A DNA stretch of 63,175 nucleotides, taken from positions 1 to 63,175 of the forward strand of contig PQXC01000013.1 of assembly GCA_003194435.1 (NCBI GenBank), written 5' to 3'. The translations under genes and the position numbers were made by a program. This DNA is from Candidatus Methanophagaceae archaeon. GTDB taxonomy: Archaea; Halobacteriota; Syntropharchaeia; Alkanophagales; Methanospirareceae. Under the pieces are notes generated by a model that was not told the DNA's origin, did not search any database, and was given only the letters and a program-made list of their open reading frames with translations. Positions 50,602 to 59,955 of this stretch are shown here, one piece after another (within the stretch, counting starts at the first letter, position 1; each line of letters begins with the position of its first letter).

Positions 50602-51219
50602 TCATCTCTTTATCGCAGAAGTCTTTACAAGTGCATTGAAGGTCGCCATTGCGAGATTAAAAGTGGTCCTGGTACTCCCCTTTGTCTTTGTCCATATATC
50701 CTTTATACCCGCGAACTCCAGCACCTTCTTCGGCGTGTCACCTGCTGCGAGCCCCAATCCACGTGGTGCTGGCTTCAGTGTTATCTCCACACCTCCTGAC
50801 TTACCACTCACTGCGAACGGTAGCGAATGCTCCTCATTGCAGTTACACTCCCACGACCCACAACCGCGCTCTATATGCCGTAGATTCAATTCTGCAGCCC
50901 TTATCGCCTTCGTTATGCTGTTACGCACCAGCGCATCTTTACCAAGCCCGATGCCTATATAGCCATCTTTATTACCCACAATTACACACACTCTGAACTT
51001 TATCCTCCGTCCAGAATCGGTCATCCGCTGCACCATGTTTATATCCAGAACCTCCTCGCTGAGGTCTGGCATCAATGTCTCTATTATTTGATACTCCTTT
51101 ATTGGGTACCGGGACTTCAGTGCTTCCTCTATCGTCTTTATCTCACCACTCTGTACCAATCTGCCCAATTTTGTAACTGGCTTCCATTCCTCCTCCTCTT
51201 CACGCCTTATTACCGCCAT
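50602..51219 (-). CDS. rps5p: Ribosomal protein S5 (uS5)
   Basis: 205 residues. [21 protein letters not shown] is the S5 double-stranded RNA-binding domain and [21 protein letters not shown] is the conserved C-terminal half, with the ending [16 protein letters not shown]-like segment. Overlaps L18 by about 20 bases. Confidence 0.97.
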   Translation of the reverse strand: MAVIRREEEEEWKPVTKLGRLVQSGEIKTIEEALKSRYPIKEYQIIETLMPDLSEEVLDINMVQRMTDSGRRIKFRVCVIVGNKDGYIGIGLGKDALVRNSITKAIRAAELNLRHIERGCGSWECNCNEEHSLPFAVSGKSGGVEITLKPAPRGLGLAAGDTPKKVLEFAGIKDIWTKTKGSTRTTFNLAMATFNALVKTSAIKR

Positions 51220-51745
51220 TCGTTAATATCCTCTCCTTCACCATATCAAAAATATCAGGGATAGAAGTATCTCCGGTATAGGATGCAATATGCTCTCCTC
51301 TAATACGTTCTTCCGGGGGGAAGACAACGGGGTCATGTGGGACCTCCATACCGGAATCAATAACGCCCTTCAGTGCTGCAAATACCCGCGAGCCATGTAC
51401 AGGGGTATGGAGTCCAATATCAAGTATAGCCTCTTTAAATCCCGCCTCTATCGCCTTCTTTCCGAATAATAACCCTGTGAGGTACGCCGCCGGTAGATTC
51501 TTACCTCCGCCCTCGTATCCATAACCACTCAGTTCCTTTGATGTCATGTCAACAAATGTCCTGTCTCCCTGCCTATCAGCCACTATCAACTGTATCCTGA
51601 TGTATTTATTGCTCCGCCTCACGACTACTCGTGGCTTATGACTCATGAGGAGCTTCAATCGCTTCCGATAATCGGTCTTACCTTCCCTTCGGCGTCTGAA
51701 AGGCACTCTATACAAAGGTCCTCCAACTGCTTTCTTTCGTGACAT
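51200..51745 (-). CDS. rpl18p: Ribosomal protein L18 (uL18)
   Basis: 181 residues of the archaeal/eukaryal L5e/L18 type: [20 protein letters not shown], then [35 protein letters not shown] and [13 protein letters not shown]. Normal length. Binds 5S rRNA. Confidence 0.97.
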   Translation of the reverse strand: MSRKKAVGGPLYRVPFRRRREGKTDYRKRLKLLMSHKPRVVVRRSNKYIRIQLIVADRQGDRTFVDMTSKELSGYGYEGGGKNLPAAYLTGLLFGKKAIEAGFKEAILDIGLHTPVHGSRVFAALKGVIDSGMEVPHDPVVFPPEERIRGEHIASYTGDTSIPDIFDMVKERILTNGGNKA

Positions 51746-51758
51746 CTTAATCTCAATC

Positions 51759-52205
51759 TCACCCAGCTTCTTCCTTCTTTATCATTGCTTCCAACCGTGC
51801 GACGCTTTTGATCTCCCCTCCCTTTGCCTTGTTGTATAGCTTGCGGTACATAGTCTTATCTATTATCCCCTCTGCTCTTAGTTCCTTCAACCGGCGTCGC
51901 AAAGCTCTTATTCTAATTATCCACTGCCGCTTCCTGTTCCTGCGTGCACCTTGCGTTCCTTTTCGTGATCCATGTCCCTTCCTGCGCCCAAGTGACTTCT
52001 TCAACGCTCTCACCCTCGCGCGTCCTCTGCTCACACCCCTCTTTGGCTTCTTCTTTATCACTCCCTCTTCTATCAAATCCCTGATATCCGCTCTCGTTAT
52101 CGCTTCTTCGACATCACTGGTGGATTCAGGGTCTATCCATACCCTATCCACACCCACCTTCAACACATCAGCTGCTATCCGCCGCTGCTTCGCCAGGTTT
52201 GCCAT
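51759..52205 (-). CDS. rpl19e: Ribosomal protein L19e (eL19)
   Basis: 148 residues: LAKQRRIAADVLKVGVDRVW, then KKPKRGVSRGRARVRALKKS and WIIRIRALRRRLKELRAEG. First ribosomal gene of the block; L32e and L6 normally upstream are absent, replaced by larA and the aconitase-X gene. Confidence 0.97.
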   Translation of the reverse strand: MANLAKQRRIAADVLKVGVDRVWIDPESTSDVEEAITRADIRDLIEEGVIKKKPKRGVSRGRARVRALKKSLGRRKGHGSRKGTQGARRNRKRQWIIRIRALRRRLKELRAEGIIDKTMYRKLYNKAKGGEIKSVARLEAMIKKEEAG

Positions 52206-52222
52206 TGTTCTTCTTCTTTATC

Positions 52223-53527
52223 TTATTCCTTTGGCACTAATAAAGTATCTAAACCATTTCTTACTATACCTATTTTAAGGTTATCATTATCTTTATTATC
52301 TTTATATCTATCTTTTAGCTCCATCTCCACTGCTGCACTGAGTGACTTTGGCTTATATGACTGTATCCCCCACCTGACCAGCATATCAGGGTCAAGCTCC
52401 GATACAATAGAGAGTTGAACCCGTTTCATCACCTTCCGCATATAAAACGCTTTATGACCTCCGAGCACGAAGTTCGTCCTGATAGCCTCCTCTACCGCTT
52501 CATAGCTCTTATATTCGTTCATCCACTCCTCAAAATAATCATCCCCGATTCCTTCACGGCATTCTGCAACCAGTATCAACCCGCCGCCGGGAACAACCGC
52601 CTGATAGCAGTTCTGAATCGCCTTCGTTGCCTGATACAGATTCCTATCCTTTGGGAATCCACCCGCACTTACCACCAGAACATCGAATAAACCAGTTTTG
52701 TGCAGGAAGAGTTCTTTCGCCACCGCGGCACCCTTAGTAAACACAGCATTCAACTCGCCCGCGTATGCCGCTACCACATCTCCAGAGGCATCAGCAACGG
52801 TATTGAGTACGAAATCGGGAGGTGCGAAAGAAGCTGCTTCGCTCATGTCCAGATGCACAGGATTATCCTCTATGTTTGCCGTCCTCGCTCTTTCATCTAT
52901 TAAGAGTGCATGGTTCTTTCTTATCGTCTCGCGTGACGCTATGCCCGGTAAGATACTCTTTCGCCCACCTCCAAATCCCGCATAGTAATGCAGGGTTATA
53001 TCCCCAGTTAGAATTCGTATATCAGCATCCATATATGCCCTGTTCAGTCTCACAGGTGTCCCTCTGGCTGTGGTTCCCACGTATACCAGATCGTGAGCAT
53101 CGCAATCGTGAATCATAACCTTGAACTGACTGTGGTTATGTCTGTAATATTTACCAAGTATTCTTCGCAGATCTCCAGTGGAAGGCGGGGGGTGCGTGCC
53201 ACAAGCTACAAGCAGTGAGACATTCTTATCCTTATGCTGCCCTATCTCCTCTGCCAGAGCATCGAGCATCATCTCTGTCGGTGCATTCCTTGTGTGGTCA
53301 TCCACAACAATCACGATATTATCACCTTTACCTTTCGCTGCTAATATCTCACCGAGCTGTTTCGTGCCAATAGGGTTCTTGACGGCTCTCTGTATTACTT
53401 CGCTGGCATCTTTGCTATCCCTCTTATCATCCCTTTTAGTAGTACTCCTCTCTAATAGCTCTGCTCCTTTTATATCCACATCTATCAGTCCGGCGCCGTA
53501 AGGGATTTTTACCATGCCAGTCCTCAC
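52223..53527 (-). CDS. LarA-family (lactate racemase-like) protein
   Basis: 434 residues, DUF2088/LarA homologue. IVVDDHTRNAP, LLVACGTHPPPS, and the metal/pincer-binding region GDITLHYYAGFGGGRKSILPG, with LDPDM and other family blocks. LarA uses a nickel-pincer nucleotide cofactor to racemise 2-hydroxy acids; the LarB, LarC and LarE cofactor genes are not in the window. Many archaeal homologues act on other substrates. GTG 53527 overlaps the upstream stop; ATG 53515 is likely. Confidence 0.9.
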   Translation of the reverse strand: MRTGMVKIPYGAGLIDVDIKGAELLERSTTKRDDKRDSKDASEVIQRAVKNPIGTKQLGEILAAKGKGDNIVIVVDDHTRNAPTEMMLDALAEEIGQHKDKNVSLLVACGTHPPPSTGDLRRILGKYYRHNHSQFKVMIHDCDAHDLVYVGTTARGTPVRLNRAYMDADIRILTGDITLHYYAGFGGGRKSILPGIASRETIRKNHALLIDERARTANIEDNPVHLDMSEAASFAPPDFVLNTVADASGDVVAAYAGELNAVFTKGAAVAKELFLHKTGLFDVLVVSAGGFPKDRNLYQATKAIQNCYQAVVPGGGLILVAECREGIGDDYFEEWMNEYKSYEAVEEAIRTNFVLGGHKAFYMRKVMKRVQLSIVSELDPDMLVRWGIQSYKPKSLSAAVEMELKDRYKDNKDNDNLKIGIVRNGLDTLLVPKE

Positions 53528-54735
53528 CTAAATGCCGCTTTTATGCACTCCCTCGTGCTGCATAGCGTCACGCATGCACCATCACAAACGAGTGGCACAT
53601 ATCGCTTCATCTTACCTGAGTTCGTCAATATTGACTTATAGCGCTCAAAGGCAGGAGAGACCACGTAGCACGTGTCGCAAAAGACCTTAACGCCGTAGCC
53701 CTCTATCTCGTTTATTAATTCCCATAGCTGGTTCTTTATCCTTCTCGCTGTGAATATGAAAACATCTCTCCTCACTTTCTCAGTTCCCCCCCTCCTCCCT
53801 CTCTCTGACTTCAAATACTGGTATATTCGCCTTATCTCTGTATAAGAGCAATGCGGGCATCCTATCGCTATCACTTCCGGCTCATCACTACTATCATCAC
53901 CACATTCTTCATAAACGTCATCCAAATCCCCTCTATCTAACTCTATCTCCTCTTCCAGCTCAGTTTCACTTCCACTCACCTCTCCCGTTATCCCTTTCAC
54001 ATAGTACATTCCCACAGCCCCAGTAGCCCCTATTGCCGCGGATAGATGTTTCAGTTCGTCTCTGTCCGGGTGCTGATGCTGATTCGTAGAAAGTTCTATC
54101 AGCGGTATTCTATCACCCGCAAGCTGCCCTATAAGATACCCGAGTGCGCTGTAATCCGCATCTGTGAGTGCGCAATTCACCCGCACTTTCAGTTTCGGCA
54201 GTCTATTCTCAATCAGATGGAGCCCATAAAGGGGTGTTTTACCTATTAACGCAGCTGCGAGCGCAGATGGGGCACCTTCCATATTCGTCATCGCACCAAG
54301 GACTGAGTTCGCGTATAAAACCGCAGATGATTCCGCCCATGCGATATGGCTACCCTCTCTGGGGGCACACCCTTCCAGTAGATAAGGCACGCAGGTGCAT
54401 TCTGCTGCGATACCGAGGCTGGAGTATGCTGCAAGTATCCGCTTCTGTCTATCTGCAAATTCTTCCGGGATGTCCATCTCACTCCATCTTTCCCGGTCCA
54501 TGCCCATAGGGTTTAGTGTGCTCTTCACCTCCACTCTGCCTTCAAGATTCTCTATAAATTCAAAGGCATCACCTATGGTCTTGTATGATACGCCAGAGAC
54601 ATGCGCACTTTCTATTGGTATCAATCTTGAAGCATTATTAAGGTCGCCAATGGCAACGAGTATCTCCATCGCCTTCTTCTTCGTCCAGCCTGCCTCTCCT
54701 TCGTATATCTGCTCCTCGTCACGCGTGAGGTACAT
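53524..54735 (-). CDS. Aconitase X large subunit (likely phosphomevalonate dehydratase)
   Basis: 403 residues of the DUF521/AcnX type: MYLTRDEEQIYEGEAGWTKK start, SAHVSGVSYKTIGDA, EGCAPREGSHIAWAESSAV with Fe-S-ligand-type cysteines (CAP; later IGCPHCSY and DTCYV). In archaea AcnX with a small subunit dehydrates phosphomevalonate in the modified mevalonate pathway, which fits the presence of HMG-CoA reductase and prenyl synthase here. The DUF126 small subunit is not adjacent. Divergent from the mannosyltransferase. Confidence 0.9.
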   Translation of the reverse strand: MYLTRDEEQIYEGEAGWTKKKAMEILVAIGDLNNASRLIPIESAHVSGVSYKTIGDAFEFIENLEGRVEVKSTLNPMGMDRERWSEMDIPEEFADRQKRILAAYSSLGIAAECTCVPYLLEGCAPREGSHIAWAESSAVLYANSVLGAMTNMEGAPSALAAALIGKTPLYGLHLIENRLPKLKVRVNCALTDADYSALGYLIGQLAGDRIPLIELSTNQHQHPDRDELKHLSAAIGATGAVGMYYVKGITGEVSGSETELEEEIELDRGDLDDVYEECGDDSSDEPEVIAIGCPHCSYTEIRRIYQYLKSERGRRGGTEKVRRDVFIFTARRIKNQLWELINEIEGYGVKVFCDTCYVVSPAFERYKSILTNSGKMKRYVPLVCDGACVTLCSTRECIKAAFR

Positions 54736-54790
54736 TTCTTATTTCTTATTACTATTAACAATTAACTTTAGGTGTCTGTGTTGATAATTA

Positions 54791-55939
54791 ATGGTGGTCG
54801 GGAATGCCAGGGAAAGGAAATGGATTCTGGAAGTTTTGGTGGTCGTGCTTGTAGTGAAACTCCTCGCTCTCGTACTCTCAGTTTCCGCATGGCTCGTCAT
54901 TCAGAATCAGCCTGCTGACTTGCTCTCGCTATGGAACCGCTGGGACGCACCGCACTATGTGGATATCGCGAGATATGGCTACACCGCTGCCGGAGAGCAA
55001 CGCTTCTTCATCGTTTTCCCACCTCTTTTCCCGCTTCTCATCAGACTTCTCGCGCTCGCAACATCTTCTTACGAACTCGCAGCGCTGCTCGTCTCCAATT
55101 TTGCATCCGTTCTCGCCTCTATTTACCTCTTCAAACTTGCGAGGCTCGACCTCCCCGAATCAGCAGCGTTGAGAAGCGTCTTCTACTTCTGCATATTCCC
55201 CACCGCTTACTTCCTGATTGCAGGCTATTCCGAGAGCCTTTTCCTGCTGCTCACAATTTCATGCATATATTACGCAAGAACTCGCAGATGGGCACTCGCA
55301 GGTCTCGCTGGAATGCTCTCAACCGCAACACGCCTCACGGGTCTCGCATTAGTGCCTGCACTTCTCTGTGAATTACTACAACAACACGCACAAAATCATA
55401 GGGGACAGGGCAGTTACAATGCAAAAGCAGAGAGGAGAAAACAGAAGTGGAGAGCGCCAATGGCTATTCTAATGACATTTCTCGGCTTCTTAGCGTATTT
55501 AATGCTGAATTTCGCGGTTTTCGGCGATGCTTTCGCGTTTATGAGCATAGAAAGAGAGCATTGGTTCAAGCATTTCGCACCGCCCTGGGTGGGATTATTC
55601 GGTGCTATGCACGGCATATTCTGGAGAGAGCCTGCGGAGGTCGTCCTCATTTGCTTCGCCGAAATTTTCTTTGCGTTCTTCGCGGTTGCATGCATCGTTT
55701 ACGCCATGAAATTCCGCATCTCTTATTGCATTTACATGCTCTTCTCATTCATCGCTTTCACCTCAACAACATTCTGGCTCAGCATTCCACGATACACGCT
55801 CTCTCTATTCCCTGTTTTCATCCTGCTCGCATCGTTGAGCAAACGAAAAGATGTGTTGCATTACGTTTTCAGCATTGCTTTTGCCTCGTTTTTCGCATTT
55901 TTCACTATTCTCTTCACGCAGGGTCGCTGGGCTTTTTGA
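54791..55939 (+). CDS. PIG-V-like membrane mannosyltransferase
   Basis: 382 residues with eight or more hydrophobic segments. LWNRWDAPHYVDIARYGY (48-64) is the W-D-x-x-H-Y signature of PIG-V-type dolichol-phosphate-sugar transferases (GT76-like), and FCIFPTAYFLIAGYSESLFL is the second conserved block. Transfers a sugar from a lipid-linked donor on the outer side of the membrane, perhaps to surface proteins or lipids. Acceptor unknown. Confidence 0.85.
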   Translation: MVVGNARERKWILEVLVVVLVVKLLALVLSVSAWLVIQNQPADLLSLWNRWDAPHYVDIARYGYTAAGEQRFFIVFPPLFPLLIRLLALATSSYELAALLVSNFASVLASIYLFKLARLDLPESAALRSVFYFCIFPTAYFLIAGYSESLFLLLTISCIYYARTRRWALAGLAGMLSTATRLTGLALVPALLCELLQQHAQNHRGQGSYNAKAERRKQKWRAPMAILMTFLGFLAYLMLNFAVFGDAFAFMSIEREHWFKHFAPPWVGLFGAMHGIFWREPAEVVLICFAEIFFAFFAVACIVYAMKFRISYCIYMLFSFIAFTSTTFWLSIPRYTLSLFPVFILLASLSKRKDVLHYVFSIAFASFFAFFTILFTQGRWAF

Positions 55940-55960
55940 TTCCTATGTCATGCATCATCC

Positions 55961-55992
55961 ATGCCACCCCGCGTTGAAAAAGCGGGGCATGC
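55961..55992. terminator. GC-rich hairpin after the mannosyltransferase gene
   Basis: CCCCGC at 55967-55972 and GCGGGG at 55982-55987 with loop GTTGAAAAA; an outer ATG/CAT pairing extends it with a small bulge. No T tract follows on the plus strand, so a processing or termination signal is only one possibility. Confidence 0.4.
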
Positions 55993-56116
55993 AATGCAAA
56001 AAATTATAAACTTCAGTAGTTGCAATCTCGCAAGAACCGCACCCAACACTCCCTCTCTTTAGATAATAAGAGCGATATATTTATTGGTTAAAGGGTTATA
56101 AAAGTTTGTTGGTTGG

Positions 56117-57394
56117 ATGTGGATTTACGCGTCCTTAGCGGTCTTTTTTGCAGCTTTGATGCTCGGAGTGCTCTTAGGTACACTGACCGGGCTAATACCT
56201 GGCTTTCATCCCAATAATGTAGCTATTATCCTCGTTTCTATTTCACCGGTACTGATGCGAGAGTTACATTTTCTCGCTCCTTCCGATTTCTCCATCATCG
56301 TCGCATCGGCGATACTCGCTACGGCGGTGACGCACACGTTCTTGAGTTTTATACCCGCAGCCTTCATTGGTGCGCCTGAAGCCGACACTGCGTTGAGTTT
56401 ACTGCCTGCACATCGGCTATTACTGGAGGGTAGAGCTTATGAAGCAACGGTTCTTTCTGCGATAGGCAGTTTCGGTGCCGTTATTTTCTCGCTACTGTGG
56501 CTCATCCCTTTCTATTTTATTGTTTCTTCACATTTATTCGTGATATTCCAGAACCATCTACTTTATGTGCTCATTGGGATTTCCGCTATTCTCATTCTCA
56601 CTGAGAGCTTCAGTGAGCGTATGGAGCCGCATCTCGCTATTATGCTCTCCACAATGGTATTCACCATTTCGGGTATTTTTGGTATTGTATTGCAGAAACT
56701 GCCGGTTCCGATGTACTTCCCGGCATTCACGGGTTTATTCGGGCTCTCAACCATTCTTTACTCGCTCTTTTACACGCCTGAGATGCCACCGCAGGAGATA
56801 AAGGAGCCAGAGATAAAGGGTATGGGAATATTGAAGTCAATAGTATCAGGTGCTGTCTCTGGTAGTCTAGTCAGTGTTCTACCCGGAATCACATCTGCAC
56901 ATGCAACCGTGATGGCAATGCTCGCCAGAAGGAACAGAGAACCCGAACAGGTGATTCTCACACTAAGCGGTGTAAACACAGCGAATGTGATATTCTGTAC
57001 AGCCACGTTGTTTCTCACACTGCACGCAAGAAGCGGCACGATGATTGCGATAAATCGTATCATGGAGGTTCAACCATGGAAAAGCATCATTCCACCTCCA
57101 GCATTCTTTCAACTACTGATCGCGGTGCTGACCGCATCTGCATTCTCATTCTTCATCACGCGATATATGGGCAAGCAGTTCTCGCTATTCTTTTGCAGGA
57201 TACCATACAGGAAGATGCTATTCAGTATCATTATCTCACTCGCTGTGCTCGTATTTGTCATCAACGGCTGGTTGGGCTTACTGGTGCTCTTCGTTGCCAC
57301 AACCATCGGGCTCATTCCCATCTGCACCGGTGTAAAGAGGAGTAATTGCATGGGCGTTCTGCTGTTACCGATAATAATAGCATTGTTTCATTAG
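56117..57394 (+). CDS. TctA-family-like integral membrane protein
   Basis: 425 residues with about ten hydrophobic helices. The N-terminal LLGTLTGLIPGFHPNNVAII carries the G-x-x-x-G-x-x-P-G motif of the TctA/COG1784 family, repeated later in VSGSLVSVLPGITSAHATVM, as expected from the internal duplication. These are permease subunits of tripartite tricarboxylate transporters in bacteria; archaeal members usually stand alone, as here, with no TctB or TctC near. Substrate unknown. Confidence 0.85.
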   Translation: MWIYASLAVFFAALMLGVLLGTLTGLIPGFHPNNVAIILVSISPVLMRELHFLAPSDFSIIVASAILATAVTHTFLSFIPAAFIGAPEADTALSLLPAHRLLLEGRAYEATVLSAIGSFGAVIFSLLWLIPFYFIVSSHLFVIFQNHLLYVLIGISAILILTESFSERMEPHLAIMLSTMVFTISGIFGIVLQKLPVPMYFPAFTGLFGLSTILYSLFYTPEMPPQEIKEPEIKGMGILKSIVSGAVSGSLVSVLPGITSAHATVMAMLARRNREPEQVILTLSGVNTANVIFCTATLFLTLHARSGTMIAINRIMEVQPWKSIIPPPAFFQLLIAVLTASAFSFFITRYMGKQFSLFFCRIPYRKMLFSIIISLAVLVFVINGWLGLLVLFVATTIGLIPICTGVKRSNCMGVLLLPIIIALFH

Positions 57395-57521
57395 TTGATG
57401 AATTAGTTGATGAGCAGCGGATGTATATTAAAGAATTTTTTAGAACATGTTTAAAAAAATTAAAAATATAGAAAAAAATATAAAACATTATATATCCTTC
57501 TTTTCACAGGTGCTATAAAAA

Positions 57522-57977
57522 GTGAAGGAAGAGAGCAAACCAATAATAATCCTGCTTGTTGAGGATGATGAGAGTCATGCAGTGCTCATAACGCGTGCGC
57601 TCGAAGATGTTGAGGTGCCAAAAAGGATTTATTGGGTGACAGATGGTGAAGAAGCCCTTGATTACTTATTCCATCGGGGTGCATATACAGATATGGATAA
57701 GAGCCCACGTCCTGACTTGATTATCCTTGATCTCCGGCTGCCCAAGCGAGATGGTCAGGAAGTGTTGCAAGAGATAAAGAAATCAGAAGAGCTACGTCAC
57801 ATACCGGTGGTGATACTTACGAATTCCATGAAAGAAGAGGATGAGGTACTGGCATATAGCAATTATGTGAATAGTTATCTTCATAAACCCACGAATTTCC
57901 GTGATTTCTCTGGTCTGGTACAGGAGGTGGGTGCTTATTGGCTTATCAGGAACCAGCACCCGGATGTTGGGATGTGA
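57522..57977 (+). CDS. Single-domain response regulator
   Basis: 151 residues, receiver domain only. Acidic pocket EDD (14-16), phospho-acceptor Asp70 in LIILDLRLP, Thr100 in VVILTNSM and Lys122 in LHKPTNFRD. It has the Rcp1-like loop (FHRGAYTDMDKSPRPDLI) typical of regulators paired with multi-sensor kinases. No output domain, so it acts through protein contacts. GTG start at 57522. Confidence 0.93.
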   Translation: MKEESKPIIILLVEDDESHAVLITRALEDVEVPKRIYWVTDGEEALDYLFHRGAYTDMDKSPRPDLIILDLRLPKRDGQEVLQEIKKSEELRHIPVVILTNSMKEEDEVLAYSNYVNSYLHKPTNFRDFSGLVQEVGAYWLIRNQHPDVGM

Positions 57978-57993
57978 AAATGTGATGTAGTTA

Positions 57994-59238
57994 ATGAATC
58001 ATCCATGTGCGAGAGATAGCTTATTCCTTATGGATGATTACTCTTACGCTTACGTGATAGGAGAATGCGGGAGTATGAAAAGAAAGACTCGCATACTATG
58101 TGAGGATGATATGGGAACGCATGAAACGGTGTATGATAATCAGCACAAGAATGAAGAGTGGTGTCGTTCGCTCGTGGAGTCCAGTGCGAATTCTATATAC
58201 CTGGTGGATCGGAGTTGCAGGTATCTGTTCATGAACAGGAAGTATTTATCTCGGTTGCATATCAAAGAAGATGAGTATCAGGGGCGCTCATACAGTGATT
58301 TTCATTCACCTGAGGAGACGCAACAGTTTGCGATGAAGGTCAATCATGTATTCGAGACCGGCGCATCAATACAGTATGAATATAATGATAATAGTGGCAA
58401 ATATTTCTTAAAGACTCTGAGTCCAGTTAAAGATTCGGAGACTGGCGTGGTCACAGCAGTTACCGTTGTTTCTATTGATATCACAGAACTGAAGCGAGCG
58501 GAGAAGGAACGTGAGCAGTTAATAAAGGAGCTTGAAGCGAAGAATGATGAGATGGAGCGGTTTGTTTACACAATCTCACATGACCTCAGAGCGCCTCTTG
58601 TGACCATCCAGGGTTTTGTGGAGATGCTGCGAAAAGACATGATACAGGATAAGAATACTACTAATACGGAGGATATAAGAATGTATCTCGAGTATATAGA
58701 GGGCGGAGTGAGTAAGATGGAACGGCTCCTGAGTGAGACGCTGGAGCTATCTCGCATCGGACGCGTGACGAATCCCCTGGAGGATGTATCATTTGGCGAT
58801 ATTGTGGGTGAAGCACTGGAGATGACGATGGAGCAAATAAAATCCAGTGGTATCGAGATCTCGCTCGCTGAAGAGTTCCCTGTTGTTCATGTAGACCGAA
58901 TGAGGGTGATGGAGGTGCTTGTGAATTTGATAGAGAACAGCATAAATTACATGGGTGAGCAGCGTGATCCAAAGATAGAGATTGGCTATCGGCTTGAAAA
59001 AGGGGAGACGGTCTTCTTTGTTAGAGATAACGGGATTGGCATTGATCCGAGCCAGCATGAGAAGGTGTTTGAGCTGTTCTATCAGGTAGAGACGAATAAC
59101 AGGGGCACTGGTGTGGGTCTTGCCATTGTGAAGCGGATAATAGAGATGCATAAGGGGCGTATCTGGATAGAGTCAGAGCGAGGCAAAGGGTGCACGGTCT
59201 GTTTTACACTGCCCGTTGTCAACACCTGTACATGGTGA
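57994..59238 (+). CDS. PAS-domain histidine kinase
   Basis: 414 residues, cytosolic (no membrane segment). PAS domain about 55-165 (WCRSLVESSANSIYLVDRSC, then VTVVSIDITELKRAE), coiled linker, phospho-acceptor His196 in YTISHDLRAP, N-box NLIENSINY (311-319), G1 DNGIGI (345-350), F box and G2 GTGVGLAI (371-378). Signal unknown. The first 30 residues are not conserved-looking, so a later start (ATG near residue 28) is possible. Next to the response regulator, 17 bases away. Confidence 0.92.
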   Translation: MNHPCARDSLFLMDDYSYAYVIGECGSMKRKTRILCEDDMGTHETVYDNQHKNEEWCRSLVESSANSIYLVDRSCRYLFMNRKYLSRLHIKEDEYQGRSYSDFHSPEETQQFAMKVNHVFETGASIQYEYNDNSGKYFLKTLSPVKDSETGVVTAVTVVSIDITELKRAEKEREQLIKELEAKNDEMERFVYTISHDLRAPLVTIQGFVEMLRKDMIQDKNTTNTEDIRMYLEYIEGGVSKMERLLSETLELSRIGRVTNPLEDVSFGDIVGEALEMTMEQIKSSGIEISLAEEFPVVHVDRMRVMEVLVNLIENSINYMGEQRDPKIEIGYRLEKGETVFFVRDNGIGIDPSQHEKVFELFYQVETNNRGTGVGLAIVKRIIEMHKGRIWIESERGKGCTVCFTLPVVNTCTW

Positions 59239-59714
59239 GAGTGAGGAGAGAGGAGTGGGGAGTGGGGCGAAAATTATTTAAGCCCATAGATATAATAGAT
59301 AAATTTATGCAAGCAGAGGAAGAGAGCGAAGAGGCGCCTTTCACAGACCCTGAGATGATGATTGATGTAGCCAACGAATACCTGGGTATGAAGAAATATA
59401 GACAGGCAGTGGCGATATTTGAGAAGATAATAAAGAATGAGCCGGGGCTTACGCACATAGCGAAGGCGTACAATGGTTGTGGTATAGCATACGCCGAGCT
59501 TGGGGAATATGACAAAGCGATAGAGCAATTTGAGGAGGCTTTGAACCTCAGCAGGTATCTCGTTGATTTCGGTGCCAGAACATATCGCAATTTAGCACAG
59601 GTATACGAGCTATTGGGTGAAGAGGATAAGGCTAAGGAGAACAGGGAGAAGGCGGAGACAATTGAGCTTTCGGAGTACCACTTCTGGGTGACGATGAGTG
59701 ACGAACTGGAATAG
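59232..59714 (+). CDS. TPR protein
   Basis: About 160 residues from ATG 59232, overlapping the kinase stop; ATG 59307 is an alternative start. Three tetratricopeptide repeats: MIDVANEYLGMKKYRQAVAI, KAYNGCGIAYAELGEYDKAI and RTYRNLAQVYELLGEEDKAK. It likely binds partners of the preceding two-component proteins. No other domain. Confidence 0.85.
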   Translation: MVRVRREEWGVGRKLFKPIDIIDKFMQAEEESEEAPFTDPEMMIDVANEYLGMKKYRQAVAIFEKIIKNEPGLTHIAKAYNGCGIAYAELGEYDKAIEQFEEALNLSRYLVDFGARTYRNLAQVYELLGEEDKAKENREKAETIELSEYHFWVTMSDELE

Positions 59715-59725
59715 TAATAGCAATA

Positions 59726-59809
59726 GCGGGGGTTGCTGAGTAAGGAAAAGGCGCAGGGCTTAGGACCCTGTCTCGTAGGAGTGCGCGTGTTCAAATCACG
59801 CCCCCCGCA
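59726..59809 (+). tRNA. tRNA-Leu (TAG)
   Basis: 84-base class II tRNA: acceptor GCGGGGG/CCCCCGC, anticodon stem CAGGG/CCCTG, loop CTTAGGA with TAG, variable arm CTCGTAGGAG, T arm CGTGTTCAAATCACG, discriminator A at 59809. Starts 12 bases after the TPR gene. Confidence 0.95.
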
Positions 59810-59955
59810 TGGAGTTTATTTATTCTTACGATAATTATAGAAGTAACAATATGTATTCTCGGATTTTAATATTGTCTTATTGAACCGGAGGGCAAAAATA
59901 GCAACTTTTATATAGAATGAGGATAGAAAAGAGATAAAGGAGCGTGATATGAGAA

